Of a DNA stretch of 64,000 bases, positions 55,044-64,000 are shown one piece after another. The notes beneath the pieces were generated by a model. That model was given only the letters and a program-made list of their open reading frames with translations, searched no databases and was not told the origin of the DNA. Position numbers and translations under genes: made by a program. Source of the stretch: Mycoplasmopsis lipofaciens ATCC 35015 (GTDB taxonomy: Bacteria > Bacillota_I > Bacilli_A > Mycoplasmatales > Metamycoplasmataceae). Numbering within the stretch: the stretch's first letter is position 1; every line of letters starts with the position of its first letter. The stretch lies in contig NZ_JMKY01000006.1 of the NCBI RefSeq assembly GCF_000686585.1, forward strand, positions 1 to 64,000. Direction: 5' to 3'.

Positions 55044-55622
55044 TTATCTTGATTTTTTTATTTTTTCTTCTTCACCTTTTATATGACATATTCTACAACG
55101 CGCTTCATATGTTTCATCACCAAGACAATTTAAATCGTTTACATTTATTTTTCTAAAAGAAAAACCAGCATTTTTCTTACATTTTAAACAAACTGCTTTT
55201 AATTTAGTTACCTTATCTGCAATAGCTAATAATTTTGGTGTTATACCAAAAGGTCTTCTCAAAAAATCCATATCTAAACCGGAACATATAACATTCACAC
55301 CTTTTAATAATAATTCTTCTATAACAGGGATTATATCTTCATTTAAAAAATTAATTTCATCAATTGCAACTGCTCTATATTTGTTATTTCATAATTTTAA
55401 AATATCATCAGCCTTTTCAATATTTTTAGCTTTAATTTTTGCTCCAGTTCTGCTAACTAATTCTGTTTCGCTAAATCTATTATCAAATTTAGGCTTTACA
55501 ACAAGCGTTTCAATTTCTGCAATTTGTAAAATTTTAATTCTCTTGAGTAGTTCCTCAGTTTTCCCAGAAAACATTGGTCCAGTTATAACTTGTAAAAAAC
55601 CTTCTGAATTTTTCAATAACAT
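55044..55622 (-). CDS. tdk: Thymidine kinase
   Basis: Type II thymidine kinase for dTMP salvage. 192 aa with P-loop GPMFSGKTEEL, AIDEINF and zinc cysteines (CLKCKK and CRICH). The start at 55622 follows GGAG; an in-frame upstream ATG lacks one. One UGA-Trp. Confidence 0.95.
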
Positions 55623-55649
55623 AATTTCTCCTAACACTAACAATAAAAA

Positions 55650-55690
55650 TAAAAGCCCATAAAACAAAATTAAATTTTTAAGGACTTTTA
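55650..55690 (-). terminator. pepA terminator
   Basis: TAAAAG/CTTTTA stem extended by a CC/GG pair with one mismatch, followed by TTTTTATT on the minus strand. Confidence 0.6.
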
Positions 55691-55699
55691 TTATTAATT

Positions 55700-57070
<1,371 letters not shown>

Positions 57071-57295
57071 ATTTTCTCCTTAAATTAAATTAATTAGTTA
57101 TTTATATTTTAGCATTAAGGGAAAAAAAGAATTAATTTATTATTTTTTTTATAAAAAATATTTTGATTTTTTGGACCTCAATTACTATAAAAAAGAATTT
57201 TTAGTCAAAACATAAAAAGAAAAACTTATTTAAATATCTTACCTAGAATTTAATTATTTATATATAATATTATTATTAAATATAATGAGGTATAA

Positions 57296-58276
57296 ATGAA
57301 CAAAAACAATAACAGTGATTTTAGCATGTTTTCTAAATGAACAATTAGAAAAATATCATTTATTGGCATATTAATAGCAATATCAGTCGTATTTTTAATT
57401 ATTGGTGCTACTTTTATGCCTCTTATTACAATTCCTTCATATAAAATAAGTTTTATTGGTTTGCCAATAAAAATAAGTGGTTTTATTTTTGGACCACTGA
57501 TCGGAGGATTAGTTGGTTTAATTAGTGACATTCTCTCATTTATGTTTTTGCCTACTTACTTCAATCCTTTGTTTACATTGGCAGCAGTTGTAGATGGTGT
57601 AGTTGCAGGCTTAATTGGTTGATTATTTTTAAAATTACTCAAATACTATTTTGGTGGAGATTTTCAAAATAATATTTTTGAAGTTAATATTTTTGATTAT
57701 TTAATCAAACTAGATATTCTAAAAAAACAAAATAAAAATAATGATAAAAAAATTAAAAAAATAGAAAATAAAATTATTTTTCTTAATGAAAAAAAGAAAA
57801 AAATAAAAGTATTTGGTTCAATAAATACTTTGTTAAATATTAACTTAATAGTTGGTTTATCCATTCTTTCATTATTTGTTTTATTTATTGTATTTTTAAT
57901 AGGTTTTAAAATTGATCAATCAATAATTAATGGCGGTATTATTAAAAATAGATTTGTTTTATTGGGATTAATGATATCTGGATATGGTGCTATGATGATA
58001 TTTTTATCAATTATGCGTTTTAAAATGAGTGCTAAACACTATCTTGTTATTGTTCCAATTGTTGTTTTTTCTGCATTAATCGAATTAATAAATGTTCCTT
58101 TGCTTTCATTGGGTGATTCGCAAAGTTTTACTAATGATAGTAAAAACATATTTGTTTTCATTTTTCAACATACGTTTTTTAGCCCCTTAAAAATTTGGTT
58201 TAATATGTTTATAATATTTTTTACCTACAATATTATTTCACCATTAATCAATAAAAATAATGACATATGTTATTAA
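57296..58276 (+). CDS. ECF transporter S component, FolT-like
   Basis: The 326-aa membrane protein has an N-terminal half resembling folate-type ECF S components (YKISFIGLPIKISGFIFGPL, then GGLVGLISDILSFMFLP and YFNPLFTLAAVVDGVVAGLIG). A Lys/Asn-rich hydrophilic loop of about 70 residues (around 125-180) interrupts the helices, which is unusual for the family. The start follows GAGG. The intergenic region upstream, 57071-57295, holds no ORF. Substrate assignment is tentative. Confidence 0.72.
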
Positions 58277-58293
58277 GATGTCATTATTTTTAT
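58255..58293 (+). terminator. Terminator of the FolT-like gene
   Basis: Perfect stem AATAATGACAT/ATGTCATTATT, followed by TTTTATT. It overlaps the stop codon. Confidence 0.75.
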
Positions 58294-58332
58294 TGATTAG
58301 ATTTATATATAATGTATAATAGTAAAGCATTT

Positions 58333-58405
58333 GCGCCGTTAGCTCAGTCGGTAGAGCAGCTGGCTCTTAACCAGCGGGTCACAGGTTCGAACCCTGCACG
58401 GCGTA
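58333..58405 (+). tRNA. tRNA-Lys (CTT)
   Basis: Acceptor GCGCCGT/ACGGCGT (G1-U72 wobble at the end), D-loop AGTCGGTAGAGC, anticodon loop CTCTTAA with anticodon CTT, T-loop TTCGAAC. CCA is encoded at 58406-58408. A TATAAT-like element lies just upstream. Confidence 0.92.
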
Positions 58406-58422
58406 CCAAATCTAAATTGACC

Positions 58423-58447
58423 AAATCATCCTTTTGGATGATTTTTT
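58423..58447 (+). terminator. tRNA-Lys terminator
   Basis: AAATCATCC/GGATGATTT stem with a TTTT loop and a T-run. Confidence 0.85.
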
Positions 58448-58462
58448 AATTTTATTTAAAAT

Positions 58463-58490
58463 AAAAAAAACAGCGATTATTTTCGCTGTA
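58463..58490 (-). terminator. tig terminator
   Basis: ACAGCG/CGCTGT stem followed by TTTTTTTTATT on the minus strand, 11 bases beyond the tig stop. Confidence 0.85.
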
Positions 58491-58500
58491 ATACTCACTA

Positions 58501-59970
58501 TTATTTAGTTTCTTTTTTTGCGGTTGCTTTTTTAGAACTAGTTTTTTTCTCTTCTTTTGAAGCTTCTTCCTTTTTTGTGTTATCATCAACAATTTTTTTA
58601 ATTAAATTCAACACGTTTTCAAATGTTTTTTTGTATTCTTCAAAACCTTTAGAATCATATTTTGAAAGAATTTTTTCATCTAATTTATTTGCTTTAATTT
58701 GATCCTCAATTTGTTTTTTAATGTTGTCATTATTAATAAATGTTTTAATTAAATCAATTGGCATTCCTGTTGTAAATGATTGTAGATATAATATATTATT
58801 AATATCTTCTTCTAAAATTTTAATATCATCGGCTTGAACTGACTTAGACAATGCAGACCCAATATATGATGATAATAGATTTTCTTTTTCTTCATCTTTA
58901 ATCATTTGATTAAATTCTTCTGCTGAACGACCTAAAATTTTAATATATTCATCTAAATGAATTTTTTGTGTTTTCAATTGTTTTTCCAATTCTTCTTTTT
59001 TCTTTGAAGCATAAAAATTAACAATTTTTTCACTAATTATTAGTTTGCTATTTGTTTTAATATCTTGAATTAATTCTGAAATAAATTTTGATAGTGAAAG
59101 ATTTAATTTACTTAATTCTAAAAATATTTTTTGATTTGTTTTAGCTTCTGCTAATGTTGAAGCATTACCATAAGTTTTAATACTTTTAATACTATCTTCA
59201 CTTAATTTTGTATTTTCTGGTCTTTTAGCATCAAGAATTTCCACTTTAAATTCTGCTTCATTTCCTGCTAAGTTTTTAACTGGATATTTTTTTGGAAATG
59301 TAACCTTAATTTCACCTTTATAACCAATTTGTTTGTCAAGTAGTTGTTCTTCAAAGCCTTCTATAAAGGTTTTTGAACCTAATTTTAATTCATAATTTTC
59401 AGCTTCTCCACCTTCAAATGCTTCGTTTTTAACAAAACCTTTATAGTTTAAAGTAATTGTATCACCTATTTGTGTTTTATCTTTCTTAGATAAAGGCATT
59501 AATAAAGCCACTTTTTCTAATTGATCTATTAATGATTGCTCAACTTCTTTATCTGAAACTTTTTCTAATTTTAATTTAGCTTTACTTTTATCAAGTTTTA
59601 TATTTTGTTCATTAACGTCTAATGGAAAAATGATTGTAAATTTTAATTCAGAATTTGAAATAGCTTCCATTTTAATAGATGGATCTAAAGCAATAGTTCT
59701 ATCATTTTCTTTACGCAATTCTAGAAAAATTTTTTCTACATTATTTTCATAATATTTTACATATGCTCTGTGAAGAATTTGTTCGTCTTTAATATATTTG
59801 TTTACTAAATTTGCAGGAACTTTACCTTTTCTAAAACCATCAATTTTTAAATTTTTGATTTGTTCTTCTTTTTCTTTTTTTATTAAATTTTCTCATTCTG
59901 TTCCTGTAATTTCTACGTAATATGAAATTTCATTTTTAATTTCGTCTATTTTTATGTTTTTATTTGACAT
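58501..59970 (-). CDS. tig: Trigger factor
   Basis: The 489-aa ribosome-associated chaperone contains the binding signature GFRKGKVP near residue 45. It also has a central FKBP domain (TITLNYKGFVKNEAFEGGEAENYELKLG) and a long helical C-terminal part ending in a Lys-rich tail. UGA-Trp near residue 25 hides the true start. AAGGAG precedes ATG. Confidence 0.95.
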
Positions 59971-60050
59971 AAAGTCTCCTTTTATAAATATTTGTGCTTT
60001 TAATATATAAATATAGTTATTATTTTAATATAAAAGTTACATTTTTATAA

Positions 60051-60497
60051 TTACTTATGATATTTTTTATTTCTTATTATTGTAAAACTTCTATAAATTT
60101 GCTCAGTGAGCATAACTCTAAATAATTGATGAGGAAAAGTAAGTTTAGAAAAAGAGATTAAAAAATCAGCATTAATATCTTCTTCAACAACGCCATCTGA
60201 GCCCCCAATGATAAAAGTGATATTTTGATAATTGTTAATTGTTTTCGACAATTGAATGGAATCAATTTGTTTACCTTTTAATGAGGCCAAAATTATAAAA
60301 TCATTTTTATCTATATGATTCAAAATCAACTTTGTTTCTTTCTGTTTTTTAACTTCTATATTTTTTTCTTCACTAAATTCCTTAATTTCTACAATATTTA
60401 ATTGACAATAATGTGAAATATTTTTAGCATAATCTTTAAACAAAATCTTAAAATTGGGATTAAGCGAACCAACTGCTATTATTTTAATCTTTTGCAT
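60051..60497 (-). CDS. rlmH: 23S rRNA pseudouridine-1915 N3-methyltransferase
   Basis: The 148-aa SPOUT methylase has FIIGGSDGV and the C-terminal [19 protein letters not shown] with the family's terminal Tyr-His. It starts at 60497, inside the mnmG end. Forms an operon with mnmG. Confidence 0.94.
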   Translation of the reverse strand: MQKIKIIAVGSLNPNFKILFKDYAKNISHYCQLNIVEIKEFSEEKNIEVKKQKETKLILNHIDKNDFIILASLKGKQIDSIQLSKTINNYQNITFIIGGSDGVVEEDINADFLISFSKLTFPHQLFRVMLTEQIYRSFTIIRNKKYHK

Positions 60498-62328
60498 TTT
60501 TCTTTTTTGTGCTTTCAAGATAAAACATTAACATTTGAATATCAGAAGGATTAATACCACTAATTCTGCTTGCTTGTCCAATTGTTAAAGGTTTAATTTG
60601 AGTTAATTTTTGTTTTGCTTCAATAGCTATATTGTCAATTTGTTCATAATTTAAATCGACTGGAATCTTATAATTTTCCAATCTAACCATTTTACTAGCA
60701 TCATTTTTTTGTTTTTCAATGTAACCATATAGTCTTACCATAATCGTTAATTCCTCTTTGTATTTAAAATTAGGAATTATATCGTTTGGATCAACTTCTG
60801 GTCTTGATAAAACTTTTAATAAAGTTAATCCATCTAAAATATTATATTTTTTAGCAACATCACTTTTCCCAGATAAATAAGTAGTATGTAATCTTTGGAT
60901 TTCATTATCAATAAGTTTATATTTTTCAATTATTGAATTGTATACATTTTCATCAATTGTATTTGCTTTTAAAGCATACTCTGCAAGACGAATGTCTGCA
61001 TTATCATTTCTCAATAATAATCTATATTCCGCTCTACTGGTTAGCATTCTATATGGTTCTTTTGTACCTTTTGTTACTAAATCATCAATTAAAACACCAA
61101 TATATCCATGATTTCTCAAAATAATTATGTCTTCTTTATTTTCTATTTTTTGGCCTGCGTTGATTCCTGCAATTAATCCTTGTGCAGCAGCTTCTTCATA
61201 ACCGCTCGTACCATTAATTTGTCCAGCAGTAAATAGGTTAGAGATTATTTTAGTTTCTAGTGTTGGCTTTAATTGTAATGGGTCGATAGCATCATATTCA
61301 ATAGCATATGCTCATTTTTGTACTTTGGCATTTTTTAAACCAGGAATTGTCTTAATTATTTTTTCTTGCACTTCAATAGGCATAGAAGTTGATAAACCAT
61401 TAACATATGTTATTTCTCCATCTGCTGTTTCTGGTTCAAAAAATATTTGATGTCTTTCTTTACTTGCAAATTTAACTATTTTATCTTCAATAGAAGGACA
61501 ATATCTTGGACCAATACCCTTAATCAAACCTGAATACATAGCACTTTTTTCTAGATTTTCATTAATAATTTTGTGAGTCTCTGGTGTTGTATATGTTAAA
61601 TAACAAGCAATTTGTTTAGGTAATTTAACATTTGAGCGATTAGAAAAACTTAAATTAATATCCTCTAATATTTCTTCTGTAACTTCCGAATAGTCAATGG
61701 TGTTAGAAAAAATTCTAGGAGGTGTTCCTGTTTTAAGTCTTTGAATAATAAAATTATTGTCTTTTAGCGATTCACTCAATTTAGACGACATTTTTTCATT
61801 ATCTGGGCCACTTGGTATCGCACTACTGCCTCTTAAAATTCTTGAATCCATGTATGTTCCAGTTGTAATGACACAAACTTTAGCATTTATGATTTTTTTA
61901 GATTGCAATTTAATTGCTTTAAAAGTTTTGTCTTCTATAATTAATTCTTCCGCAATATCTTCAATTAATGTCAAATTTGGTTCTTTTTTTACGTACTCCC
62001 CTATAATTTGGCTATATTTTTCTTTATCAATTTGTGCTCTTAAAGCTCTAACTGCAGGTCCTTTTGATTGATTCAACATCTTTAATTGAATCATAGCCAA
62101 ATCGGCTCAAAGGCCTTGCATGCCTCCTAAAGCATCAATTTCTCTGGTAATAATTCCTTTAGCCGGTCCTCCAATAGAAGGATTACAAGGCATCATACCT
62201 AAACGATTTTTATTTAAAGAAATAAGCGCTGTTTTATGTCCTTTATGTGCAAGAGCAAAAGCTGCCTCTAATCCAGCATGACCTCCACCTATGACTATTG
62301 CATCATATATTAATTCCTTTTTATTCAT
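60484..62328 (-). CDS. mnmG: tRNA uridine-34 modification enzyme MnmG (GidA)
   Basis: The 614-aa FAD protein that, with MnmE, installs the cmnm5 group on wobble U34. FAD motif [24 protein letters not shown], and the C-terminal helical domain with [20 protein letters not shown]-Trp codons in the first third and middle break it under the standard code. Overlaps rlmH by 14 bases. Confidence 0.96.
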
Positions 62329-62356
62329 ATTTTCATTCCTTTTTATCTATATTAAT

Positions 62357-63052
62357 TTAATTTGATTTAAAAAATTCCTTTTCACTGAGAATTCCATCTT
62401 TTATTTCTAAGACCCTATCAAAATAATTCAATAATCTTGTATCATGAGTTACCATAATAACTAATTTATTTTTTGTTTTAGCAATAGTTTGTAAAATTTG
62501 CGTTACCTCACATGCCTTTTTACTATCAAGACTTGCTGTTGGCTCATCAGCCAATATTATATCCGGATCATTGTATAGCGCAGAAGCTATTGCAGCTCTT
62601 TGTCTTTGACCACCCGAAATTTCTGATGGATATCTATTTGATATTTTATAAATATCTAATTTTTTTAATATATCTTTTGCAAATTGTACATCAAATTTCT
62701 TATGACTATATTTGTCTTTTAATTTTAATTGATTTTTTATTGTTAAAAAGGGTATAAGATTTGAATTTTGCAAAACAAAACCAATCGAATTAAACCTCAA
62801 TTTAGATTGATCTTTATTTTTTAATTTAAAATAGTCAATATTATTAATTAGCATAGTTCCAGAAGTAGGTTTTTGTAATCCTCCTAAGATTGTCAATAGC
62901 GTACTTTTCCCCGAACCACTTGGACCAACTATAGCAATTAATTCCCCTCTATAGGCTTTAAAATTAACTTTATTTAATACAAGTGCCATATCGTTGCCAT
63001 CTTTAAAAGATTTAGATATATTTATAAGTTCATATATAATATTTTTTTTCAT
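62357..63052 (-). CDS. ABC transporter ATPase (LolD/MacB type)
   Basis: The 231-aa protein has Walker A GPSGSGKST, signature SGGQRQRAAIASAL and Walker B IILADEPTASLD. The start overlaps the stop of the FtsX-like permease by one base, so the two form a transporter. The substrate is unknown. Mechanotransmission or lipoprotein roles are known elsewhere, but mycoplasmas lack an outer membrane. Followed 28 bases later by mnmG. Confidence 0.92.
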   Translation of the reverse strand: MKKNIIYELINISKSFKDGNDMALVLNKVNFKAYRGELIAIVGPSGSGKSTLLTILGGLQKPTSGTMLINNIDYFKLKNKDQSKLRFNSIGFVLQNSNLIPFLTIKNQLKLKDKYSHKKFDVQFAKDILKKLDIYKISNRYPSEISGGQRQRAAIASALYNDPDIILADEPTASLDSKKACEVTQILQTIAKTKNKLVIMVTHDTRLLNYFDRVLEIKDGILSEKEFFKSN

Positions 63053-64000
63053 TAGTTTTCCTCATTTATTGCTTCTAAGGCACTAATTTTATAAATTGAA
63101 ATAAATGTAAACGAAGTACCTAATAATGCAGAGAATATTAGTGTAAAAATTATAATTAATAAATATTTCAAATCTAACATAAATGGAACTTTTGCTGGAA
63201 GAATAAAATTGCAAACTACAATTAAAGAAAAAGCCATTAATATTGAAATTATCATAATATTGAATGTCTGAAAAAACGTAGTTTTTATCATATAAAATGT
63301 ACTAATTCCTTGAGCTTTTAGAATTCCAAACATTTTAGATTTTTGTATAGTTAAAATGTATATAAACACCGAAATTATCATTGAATTAATTAATATAGAA
63401 AAAATTATAATTAATAAGAATGTTGCAATCTGTTGTTTATAACCAGGAATACTATTTATTATTTGATTTTTAGATTTATAAACCAACTCTTTTGGCAAAT
63501 TAATATTTTTATTTTCAAAACTTAAAATTACAAAACTTGCAGTATTTCATGTCGGACTTAGCATTGCATAAATTATTGGACTAGTTTGATACTCGCTAGA
63601 TATGGTAAAGCCAACAACTTTATATTTTTTATTTTCTAATTCTATAATACTTTCTATTTCTATATTAGATTCTTTTTTTATTGTTTTGCTAATAACAACT
63701 TCATTAAAATTTTGTGGTAATTTCCCTTTAATAATTTTCGGAATAATTTCTATATTAGAGGTTTCTAATAATGCAACGTTTATATCTTTATTTTGTTCAT
63801 CAACAGCAGTCATATATTGAAAATTTACAATAGTTTTTTCATTATCATTGATTTTTGAAATATCTTTTTTTGTTATTTTGGATGCTAATAAATTATTATT
63901 TGCCCTTTGACTAATAACAAAATTAGGAGAATTAATATTTTTTATACCATTGCTCATTGATGAGCTCAAACCCAGAGCTAAAAAAACTAAAAATAAGGTA
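63052..64000 (-). CDS. FtsX-like ABC permease (5' end outside the window)
   Basis: Partial: at least 315 codons are present and the frame is open to the window edge. The C-terminal half shows the FtsX domain: three hydrophobic helices and ILTIQKSKMFGILKAQGIS with the intracellular coupling helix. An extracellular beta-rich region precedes it. The UGA codon just past 63540 is Trp. Pairs with the ATPase downstream. Confidence 0.88.

Overview
The window comes from a wall-less mycoplasma (Mollicutes, genetic code 4). The DNA is very AT-rich, and almost every real gene runs through in-frame UGA codons at positions where a conserved Trp is expected, for example the WYDNEM end of GAPDH and the FCDPWPKK motif of TrmB. 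The gene set (GAPDH, phosphoketolase, fused PstC-PstA, N-domain-less ClpB, MnuA-like nuclease, archaeal-type ProS) fits the Mycoplasmopsis/Metamycoplasma (hominis) branch. I cannot name the species. All coordinates below are code-4 genes, so apparent breaks at UGA have been joined.

Layout. 1-2500: minus-strand rRNA operon (16S, then the start of 23S, no tRNA in the spacer). 2641-6906: an unknown ORF, then gap and xfp on the minus strand, which share an upstream motif. 7296-22714: a complete 15.4-kb prophage. 22907-23061: tRNA-Cys and tRNA-Arg. 23081-35830: mostly minus-strand housekeeping genes (comEC, comEA, clpB, proS, pepP-era-cdd-ybeY), a decayed aldehyde dehydrogenase, trmB on the plus strand, and a C39-peptidase ABC exporter with a small partner. 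36043-38884: plus-strand nuclease, rpiB and yihY. 38912-44981: an ECF S component and a phosphate-uptake operon (pstS-like, pstCA, pstB, phoU, cutC). 45219-49836: rimP-nusA-ylxR-infB-apt operon with a leader terminator. 49997-64000: rpsT, recU, HU, der, cmk, dnaJ, tdk, pepA, a FolT-like ECF component, tRNA-Lys, tig, rlmH, mnmG and a FtsX-type ABC transporter cut by the window edge.

Prophage. One plus-strand operon runs from a DnaB-type helicase core through zinc-ribbon proteins, a D12 adenine methylase, terminase, a portal candidate, scaffold, capsid, a coiled-coil fibre and two small membrane proteins. No endolysin is seen, as expected for a wall-less host. A divergent lipoprotein, a tyrosine integrase and a PD-(D/E)XK protein lie at the right end. 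Size and content recall the MAV1/phiMFV1 type of mycoplasma phage (from memory, not searched).

The most striking signals lie around the integrase. Joining the two prophage ends rebuilds a perfect attP of two 13-bp inverted arms around TTTTTT. Variants of the same 13-mer recur at attR, before the helicase gene and in the int/lipoprotein control region. The int leader holds mutually exclusive hairpins ending in a strong terminator whose 3' arm is the int ribosome-binding site and whose U-tract abuts the start codon.
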